Position numbers and translations under genes: made by a program. The notes under the pieces were generated by a model that saw only the letters and a program-made list of their open reading frames with translations, searched no databases and was not told where the DNA came from. Source: Archivesica marissinica (taxonomy: Eukaryota; Mollusca; Bivalvia; Venerida; Vesicomyidae). Taken from it: DNA of 64,000 nt. The stretch spans positions 49,066,296-49,130,295 of the forward strand of contig CM026403.1 in assembly GCA_014843695.1 (NCBI GenBank), in the 5' to 3' direction. Below, piece after piece: positions 46,901-61,900 of this stretch; the stretch's first letter is position 1, and each line of letters begins with the position of its first letter.

Positions 46901-49900
46901 CGAACCGGGAAGTATGTGAGATGGTACGATGGTCGCCAGATCGGACGGGTGGGTTTTCTCCGGGTACTCCGGTTTCCTCCCACACAAATGACCACATATA
47001 CGCTGGAATCCGAGCCAATGAGAGTGATTAATATAAGTTGTTTAAACTTGCTTCGCAATCGTTGTAAAATAAATAAAGATTAAAAAAAAAAACTGTATGA
47101 AGAACTTTCTAACTCTTGTTTGTTTCAGGATCGCACCTTGTGCCTGATGTGCCGATTCACCAATTAGACAACCGTATTGACCCCCCTCCAGATCGTGCCG
47201 GCAAGAAACGAGCGGAGAATGACCTGCCTGGGAATGATGGTGAATTCAATCAGGTAAATAGAAACGGTTTTTTAAAAATATGTGTATTAACCCGTAGCCT
47301 GCCGAATAAATTGAATGGAATGTGCAAACAACCTGGATCCAGATCAGCTGTGTCTGATCAGGATCTATGTTGTTTGCTATTCAGCCAAGTGTTTTAGGTC
47401 CACTATCCAAATAGCAACCAGCATAGAGTCTGATCAGACGGCATGTTTTGTGCCGTCTTTTCTGGCTCTGCTGTTTTCAAAAGCAACTTTAGTCGTTATT
47501 GGCTGGTTAATGGTTAATTAAAATGTACATAAAAAATGTGATGTGCCACGCATATGCTGTATGGATGTGTGCATGCTTGTGAGAGTGCTTGGTGTGAGAA
47601 AGTGAGAGGGCGAGAGTGGATGAGAGCTAAACAAAATTCTATGTCAATATCTTATCATATATGAAATGTTTAGGTGTAGATACACATAGATTGTAAATAA
47701 ATTAAATAAAAAAGATAAATGATTCTTGGCATGAAAATGACCAATGTTGATGCGCAAGGTTAGAAGATCGATGTTGACATGCAAGGTAAACAGATCAATG
47801 TTGACATGCAAGGTAAACAGATCAATGTTGACATGCAAGGTAAACAGATCAATGTTGACATGCAAGGTAAACAGATCAATGTTGACATGCCAGGTAAACA
47901 GATCAATGTTGACATGCAAGGTAAACAGATCAAAGTCGACATGCACGGTAAAAGATCAATGTCGACATGAAGGTAAAAGATCAAAGTTGACATGCAAGGT
48001 AAACAGATCAATGTTGACATGCCAGGTAAACAGATCAATGTTGACATGCAAGGTAAACAGATCAATGTTGACATGCAAGGTAAACAGATCAATGTTGACA
48101 TGCAAGGTAAACAGATCAATGTTGACATGCAAGGTAAACAGATCAATGTTGACATGCAAGGTAAACAGATCAATGTTGACATGCAAGGTAAACAGATCAA
48201 TGTTGACATGCAAGGTAAAAGATCAAAGTTGACATGCAAGGTAAACAGATCAATGTTGACATGCAAGGTAAACAGATCAATGTTGACATGCAAGGTAAAC
48301 AGATCAATGTTGACATGTAAGGTAAACAGATCAATGTTGACATGTAAGGTAAACAGATCAATGTTGACATGCAAGGTAAACAGATCAATGTTGACATGCA
48401 AGGTAAACAGATCAATGTTGACATGCAAGGTAAACAGATCAATGTTGACATGCAAGGTAAACATATCAATGTTGACATGTAAGGTAAACAGATCAATGTT
48501 GACATATAAGGTAAACAGATCAATGTTGACATGCAAGGTAAACAGATCAAAGTCGACATGCACGGTAAAAGATCAATGTCGACATGCAAGGTAAAAGATC
48601 AAAGTTGACATGCAAGGTAAACAGATCAATGTTGACATGCAAGGTAAACAGATCAATGTTGACATGCAAGGTAAAAGATCAAAGTTGACATGCAAGGTAA
48701 ACAGATCAATGTTGACATGCAAGGTAAACAGATCAATGTTGACATGCAAGGTAAACATATCAATGTTGACATGTAAGGTAAACAGATCAATGTTGACATG
48801 TAAGGTAAACAGATCAATGTTGACATGCAAGGTAAACAGATCAATGTTGACATGCAAGGTAAACAGATCAATGTTGACATGCAAGGTAAACAGATCAATG
48901 TTGACATGCAAGGTAAACAGATCAATGTTGACATGCAAGGTAAACATATCAATGTTGACATTAAGGTAAACAGATCAATGTTGACATATAAGGTAAACAG
49001 ATCAATGTTGACATGCAAGGTAAACAGATCAAAGTCGACATGCACGGTAAAAGATCAATGTCGACATGCAAGGTAAAAGATCAAAGTTGACATGCAAGGT
49101 AAACAGATCAATGTTGACATGCAAGGTAAACAGATCAATGTTGACATGCAAGGTAAACAGATCAATGTTGACATGCAAGGTAAACAGATCAATGTTGACA
49201 TGCAAGGTAAACAGATCAAAGTCGACATGCACGGTAAAAGATCAATGTCGACATGAAGGTAAAAGATCAAAGTTGACATGCAAGGTAAACAGATCAATGT
49301 TGACATGCAAGGTAAACAGATCAATGTTGACAGGCAAGGTAAACAGATCAATGTTGACATGCAAGGTAAACAAATCAATGTTGACATGCAAGGTAAACAA
49401 ATCAATGTTGACATGCAAGGTAAACAGATCAATGTTGACATGCAAGGTAAACAGATCAATGTTGACATGTAAGGTAAACAGATCAATGTTGACATGTAAG
49501 GTAAACAGATCAATGTTGACATGCAAGGTAAACAGATCAATGTTGACATGCAAGGTAAACAGATCAATGTTGACATGCAAGGTAAACAGATCAATGTTGA
49601 CATGCAAGGTAAACAGATCAATGTTGACACTCGTGGTTAAGAGATAACCTTTGACATGTAAGGTAGATAACTGCGTCGGACCATGTCGAAAAGAGAAATG
49701 TGCTGAAATAAAGTAATAAAGAGTTGCATATTATAATAGTTACATTTTATTTTCTATTCAGCAGGAGGGTTCAGATAACGCAAACAAAGGCGCATATTAT
49801 GACAGACAGGGCAATGCTAATTTCCCAGGTAAGTGAACCAGTCTGCTTCAATTAGGGGTTAGGAAACACTCTAAACAATCACAAAGGGCTCGATCCATTA

Positions 49901-52900
49901 TGCTCAATGTTGCCCTAAATATCAGTAACAAAATTTAAGACTAATTCAATTACAGTATACATGATATTTTTGTTGTTTCACTATTTTTATCAATTTGATG
50001 ATGTTGTAATATGAGATCAAATATATTTCCAAGATTTTCAGGAAAACAGTTGAAAATAGCTGACAGAAAAAGATGTCAAGTTACATAGTAACAGCAATTG
50101 ATATACATGTATTCGTCATATTCCACTGTGTCTGATAAAATGGGGGCCAAATGTTTTGAATTAAATACTTGTAAACACTATGATATAATACTCAAAATTG
50201 TGAGTACCCTTAGTTAAGGGGTATGAACTATATTAGGCGTGGTTAAGGTGGTGGAGGCTGGTGGATGCTAACATTAAGCACGCCCAATGTAGTTCATACC
50301 CTGATGGAAACTATTAACCCGCGATTCATTTCTTATATCTACATCAATTAATGTTTTCAATAACACAAAGAAAAGATAGCACACTTTACATTTAAAATGT
50401 TTTTAGTCCAGATAGAATAGCGTAAACTGTGTAAGACACGCCTTTTTTCGCGTCGAACGCTGCCTAACACTGCGATTGCACCTGCACTAAACTTCGAGTG
50501 GGCATGTCAGTTGCATATCATTAGTTTGGAATCCTCATGCAAAAATGTATACAATCAGGGCACATACGTTCATCGAAGGATATGTAATAATGATCTAAAT
50601 ATAAGGTCTTTAGTCAGCGTGTATTTATTGAACTTCGTAAAATTTATGCAAAATAAAGTTAAATGTGTGTTACCATAGCAATCAGTATTATTTATACAGT
50701 CAAACTACGACACGGTTTTCATGAAGGAAAAATTATAAAAAGTAATGAATGGTACTTGTAAACACAGCAGTCAGTTTTACATATCTGGAAATACTCTTGT
50801 ACAAAGTTGTGTAGAAGAATCATTATGTTTCATATAGGAGTGTCAAATTTTGTATTGAAGCTTTTCCGAATGTAAAATTGATGTTGTGAACTTCCCAAAC
50901 ATTACGTGTTTAAATCATAATGTGTTTCAATCTTCTAGTTAGAAAATGAATAAAGATACGTGTACCTGTACATGCTTGAAATATACACACTGTAACCAGG
51001 AAAGTTTAGTCATTTAGAAAGCGTTCCTGAGCTATATACATGCTAAGTTGATTTCATTTTCTCAGACACAGTGACAAATTATGAAGTGACTAGCTCATAA
51101 AAATGGTTGTCAACGTTCAGCTGGCTTGTGGAAGGTTGGTTGTTCTACCCTGGTGCCCGTCAGTGCATGAAATAGTGCTTGGAGGGGCACTATGGGTCAT
51201 CCTCCACCAATACATGCTTGGAGGGGCACTATGGGTCATCCTCCACCAATACATGCTTGGAGGGGCACTATGGGTCATCCTCCACCAATAAGTGCTTGGA
51301 GGGGCACTATGGGTCATCCTCCACCAATAAGTGCTTGGAGCGGCACTATGGGTCATCCTCCACCAATAAGTGCTTGGAGGGGCACTATGGGTCATCCTCC
51401 ACCAATACATGCTTGGAGGGGCACTATGGGTCATCCTCCACCAATACATGCTTGGAGCGGCACTATGGGTCATCCTCCACCAATACATGCTTGGAGGGGC
51501 ACTATGGGTCATCCTCCACCAATACATGCTTGGAGGGGCACTATGGGTCATCCTCCACCAATAAGTGCTTGGAGGGGCACTATGGGTCATCCTCCACCAA
51601 TAAGTGCTTGGAGCGGCACTATGGGTCATCCTCCACCAATAAGTGCTTGGAGGGGCACTATGGGTCATCCTCCACCAATACATGCTTGGAGGGGCACTAT
51701 GGGTCATCCTCCACCAATACATGCTTGGAGCGGCACTATGGGTCATCCTCCACCAATACATGCTTGGAGGGGCACTATGGGTCATCCTCCACCAATACAT
51801 GCTTGAGGGGCACTATGAGTCATCCTCCACCAATAATTGCTTGGAGGGGCACTATGGGTCATCCTCCACCAATAATTGCTTGGAGCAGCACTATGGGTCA
51901 TCCTCCACCATAATTGCTTGGAGGGGCACTATGGGTCATCCTCCACCAATACATGCTTGGAGGGGCACTATGGGTCATCCTCCACCAATACATGCTTGGA
52001 GGGGCACTATGGGTCATCCTCCACCAATAATTGCTTGGAGGGGCACTATGGGTCATCCTCAACCAATACATGCTTGGAGGGGCACTATGGGTCATCCTCC
52101 ACCAATACATGCTTGGAGGGGCACTATGGGTCATCCTCCACCAATAATTGCTTGGAGGGGCACTATGGGTCATCCTCCACCAATACATGCTTGGGGGCAC
52201 TATGGGTCATCCTCCACCAATAATTGCTTGGAGGGGCACTATGGGTCATCCTCCACCATAATTGCTTGGAGCGGCACTATGGGTCATCCTCCACCAATAA
52301 TTGCTTGGAGGGCACTATGGGTCATCCTCCACCAATAAGTGCTTGGAGCGGCACTATGGGTCATCCTCCACCAATAATTGCTTGGAGGGGCACTATGGGT
52401 CATCCTCCACCAATAATTGCTTGGAGGGGCACTATGGGTCATCCTCCACCAATACATGCTTGGAGGGACACTATGGGTCATCCTCCACCAATAATTGCTT
52501 GGAGGGGCACTATGGGTCATCCTCCACCAATAATTGCTTGGAGGGGCACTCTGGGTCATCCTCCACCAATAATTGATGGAGAGGCACTATGGGTCTTCCT
52601 CTACCAATAATTGCCTGGAGGGGCACTCTGGGTCATCCTCCACCAATAATTGCTGGAGAGTTGCCATATTAACTGTTGATGCGACGTTAAACCCCACAAA
52701 CCAAACAAATCATAAAAATACCAAATGTACCATAATTGAAAAGTGCGCGTTATACATAGCTAATGACGGTAATTGAAAAGTGCGCGTTATACATAGCAAA
52801 TGACGGTAATTGAACATTTATTTCAGAATAAATTCGGCACAGTTTCCATCTTATTTATAATGTTCATTTTGCCGTTACTATTTTGGGGCCTCATATATGT

Positions 52901-55900
52901 GTCCTTGGATGGGCATTATGGACCTAGACCTATTTAGCAATATATTCTATGCATAAATATACTGTATAAATGGTAATAGTCATGTACTTTAATTTCGCTT
53001 TGTTCATATTCATAATTAAAGCGCAAGCTGATACTCTTAACCCATTCAACACCAAGTAACTGACATAGACTGGTGCATGATATTTTTAGACCATTAAATT
53101 AAAAAGAAAATTACCTTTGGACCAGTTCATTTATCAAAATGGGTAACTTTATCTAAAAATAGTAATATTACTGGCAAAAAGTGCAGATCCTGATGAGACG
53201 GCTCATCACGAGCCGGCTCATCTGGATCTACACTTTTTGTAAGTCTATTTAGAGGCCTGTAGTGTTGAAAGGGTTAAATTCATAGTTCAGTAATCTGAAA
53301 TGCTTTAATAATTACAGATAATACTAATCACAGGAACGTGAGAGAGATTTTATCCATACAATGTAAGTCGTCAAATCATCCCTACCTTTAACTTAGGACC
53401 CTCCTCTTCTATATATATATAAATATATTGTGATGTAGGGTCCTAGGATAGAGGTACAGGGTTTTGGGACACGTTCCTGGGAGGTGGGGTAGATCTGCTT
53501 ATTGCTTATCCACTGATTGATTGTGGCCTGACTGTGGTATGTATGGAGATATTTAGAGGTTATTAAACCGCGGAGGTGGGCCATTTGTGGATATTGGCGC
53601 ACCCTATGGAGATATTGGCCCGAGGGCCGTTATCGGATAGGTGCGCCAATATCCACAAATGGCCCACCGCAGCCGTTTAATAACTTCTTTATTGCATACA
53701 TAGCCGTATGTTTCTTCTGCTGTTATTTGCTTATTTCGCTCAGCCATTTTACCATCAAGAGACAACAATCTGTCAGACAATGACTTTAGGGTTGCTTCGG
53801 CGGCCATGTTTACACAATGTAGTTACTATGTTGTTGCTACCTGTGACACGTGCTCGTGATTCGTTCTCGGCGTGTGCATGGCCAATATCGGATATTGGCT
53901 CGGTAGAGCCGAAAATCGAAATATATTGCCCGCGTCGACCAGATATTTTGCTTTTCTACCATTAAATTTGTTACTATTTATAGTAACGTATGCAATAAAG
54001 TAGTATATTAGCCAAAATCTGTATGTGTGATATGTGTCGGTCGCCAATGACGCCAATTGCGACAAAAACAAAAAATATTGGCGCAAAATATTTTCGCCAA
54101 TTCCAAATATTTTGTCGAATACATGGCTTCAAATATTTATTTGTGAACTATATGGCTCTTAGTTGGCTCCAAGATGTTTAAATTGGCTCCAGTTTTTTTA
54201 AGTTGGCGACAGAAGTGGCGCAGACAAATATTCAGACAGAGGGAACCCTGTATATAATACTATATTAGCCTAAATATCTGTGTGTGGGAAATGGTTAAAC
54301 ACTTATGATCATATGAGCAACACAACATGTTTGTGTAAATGTGTATTTGTCATGTATATATACCTGTATTTATGTAAATGTACATCAGTTTCTTGTAAAA
54401 TCAATTAGGCCGCTACGACTACAAGTGTGAAAAGTCTCGCGTCACATGGGGATGTGTATTGACCGTGAAAAGTTTGGACGAGGCAAAGTCACTCTGTGAC
54501 GGAGATCAAATGTGTGCATCTTTCGTCGTCTTTTCATCTAACCCAGAAAATGATGGTAAAGTGAGGCTTTTAGGCCTATCCCACTTCCTTTAATAAATGT
54601 TGTCTTTCACCGTTTTTCCGAATGTTTTCTTGGAAAGGCTTTAGATACACTCTCCACACTGTTTCAAGGTAAAGTGAAATAAATAGGGAATATTTGGTAA
54701 CTATCGTATTTATTTCAATTTATTAGACATGCTGTAGAAAGCATGTGGTCCTCCATGGCTGAGTGGTTACGGTCGTTTACTTCAAATCACTTGCCGGTCG
54801 CTGTAGGTTTGAATCTCACTGGGGGTGTAGAATTCTTTCAAATGAGAAGTTATATAGCTGGCTAGTGGAAGGTCGGAGGTTCCACCCTGGTGCCCGTGCA
54901 TGGCTAGTGGAAGGTCGGAGGTTCCACCCTGGTGCCCGTGCATGGCTAGTGGAAGGTCGGAGGTTCCACCCTGGTGCCCGTGCATGGCTAGTGGAAGGTC
55001 GGAGGTTTCCACCCTGGTGCCCGTGCATGGCTAGTGGAAGGTCGGAGGTTCCACCCTGGTGCCCGTGCATGGCTAGTGGAAGGTCGGAGGTTCCACCCTG
55101 GTGCCCGTGCATGGCTAGTGGAAGGTCGGAGGTTCCACCCTGGTGCCCGTGCATGGCTAGTGAAGGTCGGAGGTCCACCTGGTGCCCGTGCATGGCTAGT
55201 GGAAGGTCGGAGGTTCCACCCTGGTGCCCGTGCTGGTAGTGGAAGGTCGGAGGTTCCACCCTGGAAGTGGAAGGTCGGAGGTTCCACCCTGGTGCCCGTG
55301 CATGGCTAGTGGAAGGTCGGAGGTTCCACCCTGGTGCCCGTGCATGGCTAGTGGAAGGTCGGAGGTTCCAACCTGGTGCCCGTGCATGGCTAGTGGAAGG
55401 TCGGAGGTTCCACCCTGGTGCCCGTGCATGGCTAGTGGAAGGTCGGGGGTTCCACCCTGGTGCCCGTGCATGGCTAGTGGAAGGTCGGAGGTTCCAACCT
55501 GGTGCCCGTGCATGGCTAGTGGAAGGTCGGAGGTTCCAACCTGGTGCCCGTGCATGGCTAGTGGAAGGTCGGAGGTTCCACCCTGGTGCCCGTGCATGGC
55601 TAGTGGAAGGTCGGAGGTTCCACCCTGGTGCCCGTGCATGGCTAGTGGAAGGTCGGAGGTTCCAACCTGGTGCCCGTGCATGGCTAGTGTAAGGTCGGAG
55701 GTTCTACCCCTGGTGCCCGTGCATGGCTAGTGGAAGGTCGGAGGTTCCACCCTGGTGCCCGTGCATGGCTAGTGGAAGGTCGGAGGTTCCACCCTGGTGC
55801 CCGTGCATGGCTAGTGGAAGGTCGGAGGTTCCACCCGGTGCCCGTGCATGGCTAGTGGAAGGTCGGAGGTTCCACCCTGGTGCCCGTGCATGGCTAGTGG

Positions 55901-58900
55901 AAGGTCGGAGGTTCCACCCTGGTGCCCGTGCATGGCTAGTGGAAGGTCGGAGGTTCCACCCTGGTGCCCGTGCATGGCTAGTGGAAGGTCGGAGGTTCCA
56001 CCCTGGTGCCCGTGCATGGCTAGTGGAAGGTCGGAGGTTCCACCCTGGTGCCCGTGCATGGCTAGTGGAAGGTCGGAGGTTCTACCCTGGTGCCCGTGCA
56101 TGGCTAGTGGAAGGTCGGAGGTTCCACCCTGGTGCCCGTGCATGGCTAGTGGAAGGTCGGAGGTTCCACCCTGGTGCCCGTGCATGGCTAGTGGAAGATC
56201 GGAGGTTTTACCCTGGTGCCCGTGTATGGCTAGTGGAAGGTCGGAGGTTCCACCCTGCTGGTGCCCGTGCCCATGGCTGAAGCAATGCTCGGATGTACAC
56301 CTGCTGTCTTCCTCCGCCACTTACAGCTTTAAAGTCGCTATATAACCACCTAACTTGTTGGTGTGGCTCTAAATCCAAAAACTTTGTAATTTACATGTAT
56401 AGTCAAATGGTGAGGCTTACAATATTATATGATAGTTACACATTATTTATTATTATAAGACTATATAACATTTGAACATGAAGCAGTAGGGAAGGTGTAT
56501 CTAGGGTTGTTTGTTGTTTCAGGTTGTTGCATGTGTTGATTTAGTCAATTATCCCTAGTGTCTATACATAACATGACCAGACCCTAACCAAATTGTTTCT
56601 ATTTTGCTATTCTTTTTAACCCAAATGTTCTGACTGATTTACAATTGAAACCCTGTAGAACATTACACTAGCACTGTACATACTCGCCTATAAGACACAT
56701 TATTTACCACCAGATTATGGCCTCAAAGTGGCTTCTCGTCTTATAAGTGAGTGTTAATTTTTTTTAAATTTAATCCATAAATACGTTAGTTTTCGAAAAG
56801 AAAGCACTATGACACTGAAAATGTCTTTAACTTGCACGACCAAACATGCAATCTACGATATACATTGTCTGGTGTCCGTTTCATCAACCCGTCTTATCTG
56901 TGAGTGAATGCCAAAACCCACAGATTTCAGTACCAAAGTATGGGTGTCGTCTTATAGGTGAGATCACCTTATAGGTGAGTATGGACGGTAGATAGATATA
57001 CAGATATTCTTGTAGTATCACCTCAGATTATATAGCATAAGTTAACTGAATAAAGTTTAAACTATTTGATTGGTCCAGCCATATTTTTCCATCATTCATG
57101 TTCATTTGGATTACAGCTTGCTGTGATGTGTATATGAAGTGCATCCTCCTAATTACTGTTAATTGGGATTTATAAAAATCAAATGTGTCTATATTGCTAA
57201 CCCTAGCTGTGCTGTTGCAATTATTCCTGTGTTATGTACCACTCTTGAATAAAATATTGTTTAAACTAATTAATTTGGATTGCAGCATGCTGTATTATGT
57301 GTAAATAGTGAATTAATTTGGATTGCAGCATGCTGTATTATGTGTGTATTGTGAATTAATTTGGATTGCAGCATGCTACATTATGTGTATATTGTGAATT
57401 AATTTGGATTGCAGCATGCTACATTATGTGTAAATTGTGAATGAATTTGGATTGCAGAATGCTACATTATGTGTAAATTGTGAATGAATTTCGATTGCAG
57501 CATTCTATGCTATGTTATGTGTAAATTGTGAATTAATTTCGATTGCAGCATTCTATATTATGTGTAAATTGTGAATAAATTTCGATTGCAGCATTCTATA
57601 TTATGTGTAAATTGTGAATAAATTTCGATTGCAGCATTCTATATTATGTGTATATTGTGAATTAAGAAGCCAGTGAAAACTTGAAAACTTCCACATTGTT
57701 TTAATAAAGTTATAATTGGTAATTATTCATAGTATGAGAAATACAATACATAGTTGGACACAATGAGAGACATTGGTCAGTTACTGCCCCTGAATACTCC
57801 CTGAAAGTAGATAGGTCCTCGTAAGTTGTTTCCTCTGTTTTTATCGTTGTTTCCTTTGCACACCATGCTATAAATTTACTTCCACATCTCGTCTTATAAT
57901 TATTATCTTACTATATCTCGACAGATATCCTACAGTATATCCAATGGGTATACAATCTGTAAATTGTTTTTATCAATTAACGTAACATCCGGTTATGGAA
58001 CAACTGTAAAAACGAAGGATTCCAACTGAAAGGACCGCTATACATTTAGGTATAAATCAGACTTTATCTGCCAAGGAAGGTAATAGAAAAGTCGGCAAGG
58101 TTCCTCATTGTATAGAAAATTACACGCATTTCAAAGATTAACCGTTGCATCATGTATATTTCTATTGCATCATAAAACACATTTCCACATTCCAAAAAGT
58201 AACAGATCTGAATCACCACAGATTGCAATCTTCTGACTTCTGTAAAACTAGATAAAGATATAATGATTGAAATGTTCATAGTGTAACTAGAATTCCAGAC
58301 ATTAACCCTTTCCCTCATAGAGGTGCCTCTTGACGCCATTACCAATACAACATACATTAACCCTTTCCCTCATAGAAGTGCCTCTTGATGCCATTACCAA
58401 TACAACATACATTAACCCTTTCCCTCATAGAAGTGCCTCTTGACGCCATTACCAATACAACATACATTAACCTTTTCCCTCATAGAAGTGCCTCTTGACG
58501 CCATTACCAATACGACATACATTAACCCTTTCCCTCATAGAAGTGCCTCTTGACGCCATTACCAATACGACATACATTAACCCTTTCCCTTATAGAAGTG
58601 CCTCTTGACGCCATTACCAATACGACATACATTAACCCTTTCCCTCATAGAAGTGCTCTTGACGCCATTACCAATACGACATACATTAACCCTTTCCCTC
58701 ATAGAAGTGCCTCTTGACGCCATTACCAATACACATACATTACCCTTTCCCTATAGAAGTGCCTCTTGACGCCATTACCAATACAACATACATTAACCCT
58801 TTCCCTCATAGAAGTGCCTCTTGACGCCATTACCAATACAACATACATTAACCCTTTCCCTCATAGAAGTGCCTCTTGACGCCATTACCAATACGACATA

Positions 58901-61900
58901 CATTAACCCTTTCCCTCATAGAAGTGCCTCTTGACGCCATTACCAATACGACATACATTAACCCTTTCCCTCATAGAAGTGCCTCTTGACGCCATTACCA
59001 ATACGACATACATTAACCCTTTCCCTCATAGAAGTGCCTCTTGACGCCATTACCAATACGACATACATTAACCCTTTCCCTCATAGAAGTGCCTCTTGAC
59101 GCCATTACCAATACAACATACATTAACCCTTTCCCTCATAGAAGTGCCTCTTGACGCCATTACCAATACAACATACATTAACCCTTTCCCTCATAGAAGT
59201 GCCTCTTGACGCCATTACCAATACAACATACATTAACCCTTTCCCTCATAGAAGTGCCTCTTGACGCCATTACCAATACAACATACATTAACCCTTTCCC
59301 TCATAGAAGTGCCTCTTGACGCCATTACCAATACAACATACATTAACCCTTTCCCTCATAGAAGTGCCTCTTGACGCCATTACCAATACAACATACATTA
59401 ACCCTTTCCCTCATAGAAGCACCCCTTGACGCCATTACAACATACATTAACCCTTTCCCTCATAGAAGCACCCCTTGACGCCATTACCAATACAACATAC
59501 ATTAACCCTTTCCCTCATAGAAGCACCCCTTGACGCCATTACCAATACAACATACATTAACCCTTTCCCTCATAGAAGCACCCCTTGACGCCATTACCAA
59601 TACAACATACATTAACCCTTTCCCTCATAGAAGCACCCCTTGACGCCATTACCAATACACCATACATTAACCCTTTCCCTCATAGAAGCACCCCTTGCTG
59701 CCATTACCAATACAACATACATTAACCCTTTCCCTCATAGAAGCACCCCTTGATGCCATTACCAATACAACATACATTAACCCTTTCCCTCATAGAAGCA
59801 CCCCTTGATGCCATTACCAATACAACATACATTAACCCTTTCCCTCATAGAAGCACCCCTTGACGCCATTACCAATACAACATACATTAACCCTTTCCCT
59901 CATAGAAGCACCCCTTGACGCCATTACCAATACAACATACATTGATAATGTAGTAGCTAAACCAATGTTCATAATTAATTGTTCCCAGTAATATCTATGG
60001 AGGTGGGATAGATATGACCACTACTTATCCACTGCAGGATAGTTAAATGGCTTTCGTTTGTATGGCGATATAATAGTATATTAACCTAAATCTCTATGTA
60101 GTCCCAGTAATATCTATGGAGGTGGGATAGATATGGCGACTACTTATCCACTGCATGATAGCTAAATGGCTGTCGTTTGTATGGAGATATAATAGTATAT
60201 TAACCTAAATCTCTATGAAGGAAAGGGTTAAATGGCTGTCGTTTGTATGGAGATATAATAGTATATTAACCTAAATCTCTATGAAGGAAAGGGTTAAATG
60301 GCTGTCGTTTGTATGGAGATATAATAGTATATTAACCTAAATCTCTATGAAGGAAAGGGTTAAATGGCTGTCGTTTGTATGGAAATATAATAGTATATTA
60401 ACCTAAATCTCTATGAAGGAAAGGGTTAAATGGCTGTCGTTTGTATGGAGATATAATAGTATATTAACCTAAATCTCTATGAAGGAAAGGGTTAAATGGC
60501 TGTCGTTTGTATGGAGATATAATAGTATATTAACCTAAATCTCTATGAAGGAAAGGGTTAAATGGCTGTCGTTTGTATGGAAATATAACAGTATATTAAC
60601 CTAAATCTCTATGAAGGAAAGGGTTAAATGGCTGTCGTTTGTATGGAGATATAATAGTATATTAACCTAAATCTCTATGAAGGAAATGGTTAAATGGCTG
60701 TCGTTTGTATGGATATATAATAGTATATTAACCTAAATCTCTATGAAGGAAAGGGTTAATGTTATATTCATGTTCAGAAATGTAAACTTTCAATATATGT
60801 GAGTGTCCAATGTTTTTTATTCTAGGGAATTTACCAAACAATGATAAATATACCCCACTGTAAGGTCACATAATTTACATTGACTTACACAGTAAAACTC
60901 TGTAAAATCTGGATATTATTTTGCTTGTAGCATCACCTAATGGACCAATATTATGCTTGCTCAAATAATGATCCTGGGGTCATAATCGACCCTACGATAG
61001 GGGTCACATAGATTTATATAGTACAATTCAATACAAAAATCTTCTCAGAAACCACAATGCCAAAACTTGTGTTAACAGTTGCCTCTATTAAGCAAAGTAT
61101 GTTTTGTAGCCCTTTCAGCTTTCAGCTCGGGGTGAGTGGTGATCCACGGCCTTCATGGCCCCTCTTGTTGGATATTGTGACAGCCATTTTGAGCAGGATT
61201 CTATTCTATTATCAAGCGAGTCAGGCTGCTGTCCAATTAGCGCAGTGGTTAGCACACTCGTTTCTCACCAATGCATCCTGGATACAATCCCCAGACCTGG
61301 AAGTATGTGTGTGAGATGGTACGGTCATAAGGATTTCTGCGAGTACTCCAACTTCATCCCACATGAATGACCACATAGAGGCTTCCATCTGCATCAAGGA
61401 GAATTAGTTTTCAAAGCTTGTTTTGGAATCGTTGTAAAATAATTAAAGTTTATAGTGGTACCGTGCATACTCGCCTATAATGAAAGATCGGAAATGGCCT
61501 TTCATTATTAACCCTTAACCCATTCAACACCAAGTAACTGACATGGACTGGTCCATGATATTTTCAGACCAATAAATTAATAAGGAAATTACATTCGGAC
61601 CAGTTCATTTATCAAGATGGGTAATTTTGTCTAAAATTAGTAATACTACTTGCAAAAAGTGCAGATCCTGATGAGACGGCTCGTCACGAGCCGGCTCATC
61701 TGGATCTACACTTTTTATAAGCCTATTGAGAGGTCTGTGGTGTTGAAAGGGTTAACCTGCCAAATAAATTGGGACGGAATGTGCTAACAACATCATCCAA
61801 TGTGTAATGCCACATCTCATCAGGATCTATGTTGTTTGCTATTCAATTGTTTTTGCTCCACTATCTCAATCATTTTATGGCCTCAAAGTGGCTTCCCGTC

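Noticed and set aside
47644..49647. Many overlapping frames over the 27-bp array
   Set aside because: Artefact of the 27-bp period; the array lies inside intron 4 of the kinase gene.
51117..56345. Frames over the 39-bp and 42-bp arrays
   Set aside because: Both arrays are amplified SINE-tail segments inside introns 5 and 6.
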